A stretch of DNA of 12,394 nt from Clostridiales bacterium UBA1389 (GCA_002305335.1 DBQR01000053.1:1-12394), one strand, 5' to 3'. Shown: positions 1 through 5,626, counted from the stretch's first letter. Notes: generated by a model not told the origin, from the sequence alone. Numbers and translations: made by a program.

Positions 1-14
1 CACCCGGGGTGTCG

Positions 15-90
15 AGGACAAATAGGGTTATTGGAACGCAGACAAAGAAATACTCTGCGTCTGTGTTCCTGTACATAACCCTATTGTCCT
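15..90 (+). repeat. Long imperfect hairpin upstream of the toxin operon
   Basis: An outer arm at 15-31 (AGGACAAATAGGGTTAT) is complementary to 75-90, with one bulged A. An inner arm at 33-43 (GGAACGCAGAC) pairs over 11 positions with 59-69, leaving a loop at 44-58. The stem totals about 27 pairs. The only imperfect pair of the inner arm (38 with 64) is G-U if the + strand is transcribed but A-C on the other strand, which hints at a + strand RNA. No U tract follows, so it is not a standard terminator. It ends 66 bases before the start codon of the 157-aa gene. It could be a 5' leader element or a DNA cruciform used by the mobile element. Confidence 0.7.
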
Positions 91-155
91 TGTGGGAAGC
101 ACATGGATATTCAATTAAAACCAAACACAACAATACAGATAGGAGTTACAAATAC

Positions 156-629
156 ATGAAAACCCAAACCACCGAAATTGAAAGAAAACTCAAATCCAAT
201 AAAGAATGGAAATCATCAACCGACTCGTGGATCATTGACCACTTTGAATTTCTCGGATTCAAATGCCCACAGGATTTCATGAGAGTTCGTTTCTACGATT
301 TTTTTAATCTTGACTGCGTGGACAACAACCGAGCGGAAGAAATGCTGATAGCTCTTTCTGATTTTCTCTATCCATACAGAGAAGATTACTTCGATTATTT
401 TGAACGGCTTGACGAAAAGAAATATATCAGAAAATGGCTCAAGGAGCATAAGTCGAACATCGGTGACGTGAGAATCGAAGAAATCCTCTGCGATCAAAAC
501 CTCAGTAAAGAAGGATTCCGCAATATCTACGACGTGATCACTCAGTGCTTTTATCACTCTAATGAGTATGACAGTCGCAACTACAAATACTGGAACCTTA
601 ACTCCATTCCGAAATCTCAAAGAACATAA
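156..629 (+). CDS. Uncharacterised 157-aa protein, first gene of the toxin operon
   Basis: I do not recognise this protein. ATG at 156 is preferred because AGGAG lies at 141-145. An upstream in-frame start at 9 would run through the long hairpin and has no ribosome binding site. The protein is charged and rich in Phe and Tyr, with no signal peptide or membrane segment. Residues 29-70 and 91-133 look like two diverged copies of one helical unit, each with an Ile/Val-rich turn followed by an acidic helix. The first (around DFFNLDCVDNNRAEEM) faintly recalls the helix-hairpin-helix pattern of the RNA polymerase alpha C-terminal domain, but this is a weak impression. Its stop codon (627-629) overlaps the ribosome binding site of the mazF gene, so the two are translated together. 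Its position, where an antitoxin would be, makes it a candidate MazF partner. It has no MazE/AbrB-like N-terminus that I can see. Confidence 0.7.
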   Translation: MKTQTTEIERKLKSNKEWKSSTDSWIIDHFEFLGFKCPQDFMRVRFYDFFNLDCVDNNRAEEMLIALSDFLYPYREDYFDYFERLDEKKYIRKWLKEHKSNIGDVRIEEILCDQNLSKEGFRNIYDVITQCFYHSNEYDSRNYKYWNLNSIPKSQRT

Positions 630-643
630 GGAGGATGTGCGTA

Positions 644-982
644 GTGAATTATGATGTAAGACGCGGACAAATCTATCTTGCCGATCTCAACCCGGTCAAA
701 GGAAGCGAACAAGGAGGCGTTCGACCTGTAGTTGTCGTCCAGAACGACGTAGGTAACCGGTACAGCACCACAATCATCGTAGCACCCATTACAGGGCAAA
801 AGAAGGTTGACCTACCTACTCACACACGATTGTATTCAACAGGGCTTACAAAAGAATCCACAGCTCTTCTGGAGCAGATTCGCACGATAGATAAGTGCAG
901 GCTTATAAAATACGTCGGCGAAACTACAGAAGAAGAGATGAACGAAATCACTGAAGCCTTGAGGGTGAGTGTGGACGTATGA
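644..982 (+). CDS. mazF: MazF/PemK-family endoribonuclease toxin
   Basis: A 112-aa protein of the PemK/MazF family, sequence-specific RNases that cut mRNA and arrest growth. GTG at 644 is chosen because AAGGAGG at 628-634 sits 9 bases before it. The in-frame ATG at 635 touches that site and would add an atypical N-terminus. Visible family hallmarks are the first strand RRGQIYLADLNPV (residues 6-18), the GSEQGGVRPV loop (20-29) with R27 in the place of the catalytic Arg, IIVAPIT (44-50) with T50 in the place of the catalytic Thr, and LLEQIRTIDKCRL (75-87). Length and motifs match intact Firmicute MazF proteins. No recognisable mazE precedes it; the upstream gene is unknown. The stop overlaps the first possible start of the next gene (ATGA at 979-982), so the unit is an operon. 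Similar toxin genes are often seen near excisionase and integrase genes in clostridial islands. Confidence 0.9.
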   Translation: MNYDVRRGQIYLADLNPVKGSEQGGVRPVVVVQNDVGNRYSTTIIVAPITGQKKVDLPTHTRLYSTGLTKESTALLEQIRTIDKCRLIKYVGETTEEEMNEITEALRVSVDV

Positions 983-1200
983 CAAAGGTGAAAACGATGG
1001 AACTATATAAAACAATATTGAAGGACTATCCGGATGTTCTTACGGCTGAAGAAATGTGCCAGGCGCTTGGAATCAACATAAGAACCGGATATAAACTTCT
1101 TAAGGATAACAAAATAGAATCCTTGTTTATCGGAAATAAATACCGTATCCCCAAAATACACATTCTGGCATATCTGAAAGTCGGTTTATTGCCGGCATAA
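979..1200 (+). CDS. Small excisionase-like helix-turn-helix DNA-binding protein
   Basis: A 73-aa protein (67 aa if started at ATG 997, which has AAAGGTG at 984-990 as a plausible ribosome binding site). LTAEEMCQALGINIRTGYKLLKDNKI forms a MerR/excisionase-type helix-turn-helix at about residues 21-46. It is followed by a wing-like FIGNKYRIPKIHILAYL segment, the usual layout of the 'helix-turn-helix domain, excisionase family' proteins. Such proteins bind att-site DNA and steer the partner integrase toward excision, or act as small regulators. It lies just before the integrase gene, separated by about 100 bases that hold the integrase promoter and an inverted repeat, where it may also bind. The start overlaps the mazF stop codon, so it is co-translated with the toxin. 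Confidence 0.8.
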   Translation: MTKVKTMELYKTILKDYPDVLTAEEMCQALGINIRTGYKLLKDNKIESLFIGNKYRIPKIHILAYLKVGLLPA

Positions 1201-1209
1201 AAAAAGAAT

Positions 1210-1277
1210 CGCATATTGGACTATTATCTGCTTCCGCAGTATAATGAGGGCGGTCAACAGCAGAGGTCCAATTTGCG
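1210..1277. repeat. Inverted repeat around the integrase promoter
   Basis: CGCATATTGGAC at 1210-1221 is complementary to GTCCAATTTGCG at 1266-1277 at 11 of 12 positions. Nested between them is a smaller hairpin: CTGC at 1228-1231 with GCAG at 1236-1239, extended by ATTAT and ATAAT. The left arm contains the -35 box of the integrase promoter and the right arm lies just after the predicted transcription start. This looks like an operator for a dimeric regulator, or a structured leader. The binding protein is not known; the adjacent excisionase-like gene is the obvious candidate. Confidence 0.6.
1216..1245 (+). promoter_or_regulatory. Probable sigma-A promoter of the integrase gene
   Basis: TTGGAC at 1216-1221 and a perfect TATAAT at 1240-1245 are separated by 18 bases. 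This gives a start near 1252 and a leader of about 50 bases before the integrase ATG, which has AAAGGAGG at 1284-1291. Confidence 0.65.
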
Positions 1278-1301
1278 CTACATAAAGGAGGATCAACTAT
1301 T

Positions 1302-2477
1302 ATGGTAGCAGGACATTTGCAAGAGAAAAAAGGTTTTTACTACATCGTACTTTGCTATAGATACAAAGGAAAAACTCAAAAGAAGTGGATCTCAACCGGC
1401 TTGCGTACAAAAGGCAACAAAAGGGTTGCCGAAAATATGCTTGCCGAGGCTCGCAGAACTTTTGTGACTCCCGATGATAAGGAAGAACTCAAGAAATCGG
1501 CAGATATGCTTTTTACCGATTATATGAAGCTCTGGTTATCAATAGCAAAGTCAACGATCAAACCCACGACGTACTCGTCGTATGAAGCGATAACGAACAA
1601 GATAATCATCCCTTACTTCATGGATTACAATCTATCGCTGAAAGAAGTAGAGCCGTATCATATTCAAGGGTTCTATCTCAAACAGTTGGAGCGTGTTTGC
1701 GCTAATTCCGTAATCCATTATCATGGGGTGATCCACAGAGCATTCAAGTACGCCGTGAAAACAAGATTGATTTCTTCAAATCCGGTAGATCTTGTAGACA
1801 GACCAAAGAAAGACATTTTCCGAGGCAGTTTCTATAGTGAAGAAGAAATCAGGGAGCTTTTTGAAGCAGTAAAAGGTACAAAATTGGAGTTGCCCGTAAT
1901 ATTGGCTTCTTTCTACGGACTTCGTAGAAGTGAAATAGTCGGCCTGAAATGGGACGCTTTCGATTTTGTCGAGAATACCATCACAATCAAACACACGCTG
2001 ACTTCTTGTATGGTTGACGGAAAAAAGCAACTTATTGCAGCCGATACAACTAAAACAAAGTCAAGTATGAGAACTCTGCCGCTTGTGCCGCAGTTCAAGG
2101 ATTTGCTCTTGCAAAGAATGGAAGAACAGAAGGAATGGCAGCGCGTATGTGGTAATTGCTATAACAAGGAATACAAGGATTACGTTTGTGTTGATGAGAT
2201 GGGAAATCTGCTGGAACCGGGATATATCACATCCAATTTTTCAAAACTGCTTGCGAAGAATGAATTGCGGCATATCCGGTTTCACGATTTGAGACACACT
2301 TGTGCTTCAACGCTCCTAAAAAACGGAGTTCCGATGAAACAGATACAGGAGTGGCTCGGTCACAGCGATTTCAGCACGACGGCAAATATTTACGCTCACT
2401 TGGATTATGCGGCAAAGCTGAATTCCGCACAGGCAATGCTCGGCGGGATGGGTGATGCACTCAAAGTCATCCAGTGA
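1302..2477 (+). CDS. int: Tyrosine recombinase (site-specific integrase) of the mobile element
   Basis: A 391-aa phage/ICE-type tyrosine integrase that would cut and join DNA at att sites. Layout: a short N-terminal arm-binding-like domain (about 1-60, 'KGFYYIVLCYRYKGKTQKKWISTG'-like strand pattern), a SAM-like core-binding domain (about 68-155), and a C-terminal catalytic domain (about 172-375). The catalytic set is complete: R208 in GLRRSE, a Lys in the TKTKSS hairpin (251 or 253), H328 and R331 in HDLRH, H354 in LGHSD, and nucleophile Y364 in ANIYAHL. It is full length for the Tn916/phage integrase group. Its own promoter lies at 1216-1245 and a strong terminator at 2591-2634. The gene sits about 160 bases from the 3' end of a tRNA-Ser, the classical position of an integrase relative to its attachment site. 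Confidence 0.95.
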   Translation: MVAGHLQEKKGFYYIVLCYRYKGKTQKKWISTGLRTKGNKRVAENMLAEARRTFVTPDDKEELKKSADMLFTDYMKLWLSIAKSTIKPTTYSSYEAITNKIIIPYFMDYNLSLKEVEPYHIQGFYLKQLERVCANSVIHYHGVIHRAFKYAVKTRLISSNPVDLVDRPKKDIFRGSFYSEEEIRELFEAVKGTKLELPVILASFYGLRRSEIVGLKWDAFDFVENTITIKHTLTSCMVDGKKQLIAADTTKTKSSMRTLPLVPQFKDLLLQRMEEQKEWQRVCGNCYNKEYKDYVCVDEMGNLLEPGYITSNFSKLLAKNELRHIRFHDLRHTCASTLLKNGVPMKQIQEWLGHSDFSTTANIYAHLDYAAKLNSAQAMLGGMGDALKVIQ

Positions 2478-2478
2478 G

Positions 2479-2498
2479 AAGGAGGCATAGTCCTCCTT
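2479..2498. repeat. Short hairpin directly after the integrase stop codon
   Basis: AAGGAGG at 2479-2485 pairs perfectly with CCTCCTT at 2492-2498 around a 6-base loop. No T run follows, so it is unlikely to terminate transcription by itself. It may protect the 3' end of the mRNA. Confidence 0.5.
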
Positions 2499-2547
2499 AC
2501 ATATCAGTTTGATTCCCCTAATGAAAGATCGAATGGAATAAAAGCCT

Positions 2548-2557
2548 TGGGGAGAAC
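2548..2557 (+). repeat. Direct repeat copy 1, candidate integrase arm-binding site
   Basis: TGGGGAGAAC, identical to the copies at 2770-2779 and 2783-2792. It lies between the integrase gene and its terminator. Short direct repeats beside the core site are typical targets of the integrase N-terminal domain; that function is inferred. Confidence 0.55.
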
Positions 2558-2590
2558 AAACGGATTTTGCCATTGAACACATAAAGAAAG

Positions 2591-2634
2591 AGCCAGCCTG
2601 CAAGCGACAAAATCGCTTACTGACTGGCTTTTTT
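2591..2634 (+). terminator. Intrinsic terminator of the integrase gene
   Basis: A two-level stem: AGCCAG (2591-2596) with CTGGCT (2624-2629), and inside it AAGCGA (2602-2607) with TCGCTT (2613-2618). It ends in a run of six T (2629-2634). The reverse strand also shows a T-rich stretch after the stem (CTCTTTCTTT), so it may stop the minus-strand tRNA transcript as well. The last T coincides with the encoded CCA end of the tRNA-Ser. Confidence 0.85.
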
Positions 2635-2725
2635 GGCGGAGGCGGTGGGATTCGAACCCACGGGCGCTTTTACACGCTTACCCGATTTCGAGTCGGGGCC
2701 GTTATGACCTCTTCGATACACCTCC
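2634..2725 (-). tRNA. tRNA-Ser (anticodon CGA), intact, CCA encoded
   Basis: Read on the minus strand, the acceptor arm GGAGGTG (2719-2725) pairs with CGCCTCC (2638-2644, one G-U pair), followed by discriminator G and an encoded CCA. The anticodon arm CCCGA-CTCGAAA-TCGGG gives anticodon CGA (codon UCG). A long variable arm of class II type follows (GCG/CGC stem), and the T arm GTGGG-TTCGAAT-CCCAC is perfect. It looks fully functional. It lies between candidate integrase arm sites, downstream of a broken tRNA-Ser copy that keeps a promoter, so it may be a copy supplied by the mobile element (inference). It has no promoter-like boxes immediately in front that are as clear as those before the broken copy. 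Confidence 0.95.
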
Positions 2726-2769
2726 GGGTATGTTTCACCCACCGATTCTTCAAAAAACACCTTGGAAAA

Positions 2770-2792
2770 TGGGGAGAACTGATGGGGAGAAC
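2770..2792 (+). repeat. Direct repeat copies 2 and 3, candidate integrase arm-binding sites
   Basis: TGGGGAGAAC occurs at 2770-2779 and 2783-2792, starts 13 bases apart, and again at 2548-2557. The pair lies 17 bases from the T-arm breakpoint of the disrupted tRNA-Ser, the spacing expected between arm-type and core-type integrase sites. Function is inferred from position and repetition. Confidence 0.6.
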
Positions 2793-2808
2793 TCAAGTAT
2801 TTTATTGT

Positions 2809-2918
2809 ATTCGAACCTGCGGAAAACCCTTATAAATAAAGGGTTTTCGAGGAGGGGGCTTACGTTCTGCATCACTGATTTCGAGTCAGCCCCGTTATGA
2901 CCGCTTCGATACCTCTCC
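2809..2918 (-). pseudogene. Disrupted tRNA-Ser (CGA), truncated in the T arm; probable attachment site
   Basis: On the minus strand this begins as a normal tRNA-Ser: acceptor GGAGAGG (2912-2918), a D region identical to the intact copy over most of its length, and an anticodon arm GCTGA-CTCGAAA-TCAGT with anticodon CGA. The variable region is far too long and contains a perfect 10-bp hairpin (GAAAACCCTT with AAGGGTTTTC). The T arm starts (GCAGG-TTCGAAT) but its 3' half and the matching acceptor strand CCTCTCC are missing, replaced by AT-rich DNA that leads to the arm-like repeats. The break in the T loop is where many tyrosine integrases recombine. I read it as the host tRNA cut by the element, possibly after more than one integration event. 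Confidence 0.65.
2835..2861. repeat. Perfect 10-bp hairpin inside the disrupted tRNA-Ser
   Basis: GAAAACCCTT and AAGGGTTTTC form a perfect stem around a 7-base AT loop, inside what should be the tRNA variable region. It does not belong to a normal tRNA-Ser. It may be a core-type recombination site or a leftover from an earlier insertion. Confidence 0.5.
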
Positions 2919-2942
2919 ATATGTCGTCTTACGGCAAGACAA

Positions 2943-2971
2943 AGTATAGCATAATAAGTCATAAAAATCAA
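2943..2971 (-). promoter_or_regulatory. Promoter in front of the disrupted tRNA-Ser
   Basis: On the minus strand, TTGATT (2966-2971) and TATACT (2943-2948) are separated by exactly 17 bases, about 25 bases before the tRNA 5' end. Transcription from here would cross the broken tRNA and reach the intact tRNA-Ser at 2725. Confidence 0.7.
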
Positions 2972-2983
2972 GTATTATTTTAG

Positions 2984-3021
2984 GCCTTTAACATTTTCGC
3001 ATTTTAAGCCTTTAACATTTT
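2984..3021 (+). repeat. Two 14-bp direct repeats in the intergenic region
   Basis: GCCTTTAACATTTT occurs at 2984-2997 and 3008-3021, a period of 24 bases, in AT-rich DNA between the tRNA promoter and the metal-exporter promoter. The role is unknown. Confidence 0.5.
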
Positions 3022-3120
3022 TACTATATCCCACATATATATAAAACAGGGTAAAAATTTGTCAGGGGTACCCAAAATACGTTATAATTGTAAACAATTT
3101 TGCAATCGGCAGCCTAACGC

Positions 3121-3149
3121 TTGACTTTTGCATATTGCAGTTATATAAT
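3121..3149 (+). promoter_or_regulatory. Sigma-A promoter of the riboswitch and metal exporter
   Basis: TTGACT at 3121-3126 and a perfect TATAAT at 3144-3149 with a 17-base spacer. Predicted start near 3156, about 40 bases before the riboswitch aptamer. Confidence 0.85.
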
Positions 3150-3196
3150 ACTTTTACTCTTTGCACTGAATGCAACGCTTTTGCGTAATACAGTAC

Positions 3197-3282
3197 AAAC
3201 TGAGCAGGCAGCGGCATAAAGCCGTCTTGCCGGGTCGCTTCGGCGGCAGCGTGCGCTTATCGCGCCCGTGGGACAGTGGTTA
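3197..3282 (+). ncRNA. NiCo (czcD-type) riboswitch aptamer
   Basis: The RNA shows the order of conserved segments I know from the published NiCo riboswitches: AACTGAGCAGGCA (3198-3210), a GC-rich hairpin, GCCGGG (3229-3234), a TCGC-TTCGGCG-type hairpin leading to GCGGCA (3243-3248), a further hairpin, and GTGGGACAGT (3268-3277). The closing stem pairs ACTG (3199-3202) with CAGT (3274-3277). These RNAs bind Co2+ and Ni2+ cooperatively at a four-way junction and switch on metal-export genes. The gene 3' of it is a cation diffusion facilitator, the expected target. Confidence 0.88.
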
Positions 3283-3308
3283 CTAACGTCCTGCGGGTGT
3301 ATTTTTAT
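3262..3308 (+). terminator. Riboswitch-controlled terminator (expression platform)
   Basis: GCGCCCGTGGGAC (3262-3274), the 3' part of the aptamer, can pair over 13 positions (with G-U pairs) with GTCCTGCGGGTGT (3288-3300). ATTTTTAT follows immediately. This terminator and the aptamer cannot form together, so metal binding should prevent termination: an ON switch. A second stem, GGGTGTA (3295-3301) with TATACCC (3306-3312), competes with the terminator and may act as an antiterminator. Confidence 0.75.
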
Positions 3309-3358
3309 ACCCCTGAAAGAGTGTTGTTAGGGAAAAAGCCTTTTTTGGAGGTAGCTTA

Positions 3359-4288
3359 ATGAAAACTTCTGAATACGTTTACGATCAGAATCAGACCAAA
3401 AAAATCATTTCCGAGGTCACCTTTGTAACCATAACGGTGAATGTAATCCTATCGGCTTTCAAGCTGTTTGCGGGGATATTCGCCTCATCCGGCGCCATGG
3501 TTTCCGACGCAATCCACACCCTGTCCGACGTACTTACCACGGTTATCGCCTATATCGGGGTCAGGATGTCGAAAAAAGAGGCGGATGATCACCACAACTA
3601 CGGTCATGACCGCTTTGAATGCGTGGTATCGCTTATCCTGGCGGGACTGCTTTTGGCGACAGGTCTGGGTATCGGCTATTCCGGCATAAAAATTATGTTT
3701 TCGGGGAACATTGATACCCTAAAAGCCCCCGGCCTGCTGGCCCTGATTGCCGCCGCGGTTTCCATAGCCGCAAAGGAATGGATGTACTGGTACACAAGGG
3801 TAAGGGCGAAAAAGATAGGTTCCTCCGCCTTTATGGCCGACGCATGGCACCACCGTTCCGACGCTTTGTCCTCGGTGGGGGCGCTTATCGGTATTGCTGG
3901 AGCCCGGCTGGGACTTCCCGTCCTTGATCCAATAGCCAGTGTGGTTATCTGTTTGTTTATTATTAAGGTTTCGGTGGATATTTTCCGGGAAGCCACCCGC
4001 AAGATGACCGACAGAGCCTGCGACAGGGAAACGGAGGAGGAAATACTCAACCTCATTATTACCCATCACCATGTTCTTGGGGTGGATAAACTTTCCACCC
4101 GCATGTTCGGCGATAAAATTTATGTCGATGCCGAAATAAGCGTGGACGGCAGCCAGACCCTTGAGGATGCCCATAAAATCGCCGAGGAAATACATGACGA
4201 AATCGAAAAGAAATATCCCAACGTAAAGCACATTATGATCCATGAAAACCCGGCAAATCCGGTAAAACAGGAAAACGGCGCGGAATAA
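3359..4288 (+). CDS. Cation diffusion facilitator metal exporter, probably Co2+/Ni2+
   Basis: A 309-aa CDF-family membrane protein that would export divalent metal ions in exchange for protons. It has six predicted membrane segments between about residues 20 and 205 and a cytoplasmic C-terminal ferredoxin-like domain (about 215-298, with metal-binding-type His at 236-238 and 295). Transport-site residues are visible in TM2 (H53 and D57 in AIHTLSD, also D50) and TM5 (H164 and D168 in DAWHHRSD), an HD-HD set rather than the DD-HD set of FieF. The conserved HNYGHDRFE (79-87) follows TM2. Length matches the family. GGAGGT at 3347-3352 precedes the ATG. Control by the upstream NiCo riboswitch points to cobalt and nickel as physiological substrates; zinc or cadmium export cannot be excluded from the sequence. 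Confidence 0.93.
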   Translation: MKTSEYVYDQNQTKKIISEVTFVTITVNVILSAFKLFAGIFASSGAMVSDAIHTLSDVLTTVIAYIGVRMSKKEADDHHNYGHDRFECVVSLILAGLLLATGLGIGYSGIKIMFSGNIDTLKAPGLLALIAAAVSIAAKEWMYWYTRVRAKKIGSSAFMADAWHHRSDALSSVGALIGIAGARLGLPVLDPIASVVICLFIIKVSVDIFREATRKMTDRACDRETEEEILNLIITHHHVLGVDKLSTRMFGDKIYVDAEISVDGSQTLEDAHKIAEEIHDEIEKKYPNVKHIMIHENPANPVKQENGAE

Positions 4289-4307
4289 ATCCGCGCTTTA
4301 TTCTTTT
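4278..4307. terminator. Shared bidirectional terminator between convergent genes
   Basis: GCGCGGA (4278-4284) pairs perfectly with TCCGCGC (4290-4296) around ATAAA. The loop contains the exporter stop codon. On + it is followed by TTTATTCTTTT, which covers the 3' end of the decarboxylase gene. On - it is followed by CGTTTTCC. The two genes end 10 bases apart. Confidence 0.75.
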
Positions 4308-5626
4308 ACCACCCAGACGGATTTAATGCCGTAGGCTTTCATTAAAGAAATAATGTTTTTGTCAATTTCCTCCCCGCTTACCGCAATGGGAACCTCCGGC
4401 GGGAAGGGGGAAAGGGGAATGGCGCAAATCCTCCCCAACGCCTTTTCAGCCTCAACACATTCGCTTTCGGACGATATTGCCTGTCTGACGGATAAAACCC
4501 TTTTAGGCAGATTTTTTACTTTCGGTAAAGGATTTGCCGTCCTTCCCGACGGGGGGACAGCCGTTATGGCCTTTTCCAGTTTGTTTAATTCGACATAAGT
4601 ATTTTCGGGTGTAAACATTAAAACTAAATTTTCAAAATCCCCGAATTCGCATTGAATTCTTTGCTTTTCAAGCAGTTCGGCAAGCTCATAACCGGTATAT
4701 CCCTTTGATACGGATTTAATAACCAGTCTTAACGGGTCGGAACGGGAAATTTCCCAGCCTTCCCGTTTTAATTTTTCCTTCAGATTATCCAGCTCTTGTA
4801 TAAGCAATTCGAGCTTTTTTCCGTACCCGTCTGCCAGATAGGCGTTGCAGCCGTCAAGGGACTGCAGAATCAGGTAGGAAGGACTGGTGGAACAGAACAG
4901 GGACAAAGAGGCTTTCGCCTTGTTTGCAATATCCTCCGGCACTTTATCCGACAATTGAAGATAAGCCCCTCCCGTCAGAACGGGGAGGGTTTTATGGGCG
5001 GAATCCGCCGACATAAAAGCACCTAAGCTTACCGGATGCTTTGAAGGGGATAAAAATCTTAAATATGCCCCGTGGGCGTTATCAACCAAAAGATACAAAT
5101 TCAGCTTTTCGCAGATTTTCGCAATTTCGGGAATATTCAAAACTTTCCCGTAATAGTCGGGAGAGGTCACATACAGGGCAAAGGGCTTGTCACAGGTTAG
5201 GTCGCAGGCATTTTTAATGCTATCATAAGTAATGTTGCAATCGGCATTAAGCCAGCTTACGTCAATATCGTTCTGAAAACAGCCGAACACAAAGGCTTTG
5301 TGAATGTTCCGCACCGCCAAAACCCTTTTACCGCAGTTGCCTGCCTTTAACGCCGCCTGCCTTGCAAGATAAAGCATTGCTTTTATGCACTGGGTGGAAC
5401 CCTCTGTACAGTACAGGGTGCTTTTAAAGCCGAAAAGGGAAGTAGCGTTTTGTTCGCTTTCGGCGATAATTCCCTCACCGCAAAAGACATTTCCCGCTCC
5501 TTTTATTTCGGTAATATCAAAGCCTTCAAAGCCAAGCACACCCTTTCCCTTATGGCCGGGCATGTGAAAGCGGGAAAAGCCGGATTTGGTATATTCTTTT
5601 ACAAAATCAATGACAGGCGTATTCAT
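4298..5626 (-). CDS. PLP-dependent Orn/Lys/Arg decarboxylase-family protein
   Basis: A 442-aa fold-type I PLP enzyme of the Orn/Lys/Arg decarboxylase group (like Bacillus YaaO/SpeA). Visible features: FHMPGHKG near the N-terminus (20-27), the AxGSTQ-like cofactor phosphate region CTEGSTQC (73-80), VDNAHGA (181-187) with D182 for the pyridine nitrogen, and the Schiff-base Lys K212 in SADSAHKTLP. A C-terminal subdomain has the family's PFPPEVPI signature (407-414). It is a little shorter than typical 470-490-aa relatives and lacks the wing domain of the large inducible enzymes. The substrate amino acid cannot be read from the sequence. The start codon lies inside the 3' end of scfB (20-bp overlap, GAGGA about 8 bases upstream), so it is translationally coupled to the SCIFF maturase. 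Whether that reflects a shared function is unknown. Confidence 0.88.
   Translation of the reverse strand: MNTPVIDFVKEYTKSGFSRFHMPGHKGKGVLGFEGFDITEIKGAGNVFCGEGIIAESEQNATSLFGFKSTLYCTEGSTQCIKAMLYLARQAALKAGNCGKRVLAVRNIHKAFVFGCFQNDIDVSWLNADCNITYDSIKNACDLTCDKPFALYVTSPDYYGKVLNIPEIAKICEKLNLYLLVDNAHGAYLRFLSPSKHPVSLGAFMSADSAHKTLPVLTGGAYLQLSDKVPEDIANKAKASLSLFCSTSPSYLILQSLDGCNAYLADGYGKKLELLIQELDNLKEKLKREGWEISRSDPLRLVIKSVSKGYTGYELAELLEKQRIQCEFGDFENLVLMFTPENTYVELNKLEKAITAVPPSGRTANPLPKVKNLPKRVLSVRQAISSESECVEAEKALGRICAIPLSPFPPEVPIAVSGEEIDKNIISLMKAYGIKSVWVVKE

Noticed and set aside
9..155. In-frame N-terminal extension of the first gene starting at 9
   Set aside because: It runs through the long hairpin and has no ribosome binding site, while ATG 156 has AGGAG at the right distance.
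635..643. ATG 635 as the mazF start
   Set aside because: It touches the AAGGAGG site with no spacing; GTG 644 gives normal spacing and the usual MazF N-terminus.
2835..2861. Perfect hairpin in the broken tRNA as an intrinsic terminator
   Set aside because: The stem is AT-rich at both ends and no T run follows it on either strand beyond the stem itself.
3059..3088. TTGTCA / TATAAT as a second promoter for the exporter
   Set aside because: The spacing is 18 and the -35 is weak, and a far better promoter lies at 3121-3149 closer to the riboswitch. Possible but not supported enough to list.
2478..3358. CRISPR array or insertion sequence in the long gene-poor stretch
   Set aside because: No regular repeat-spacer pattern and no transposase frame. 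The stretch is explained by tRNA, att-like repeats, promoters and the riboswitch.
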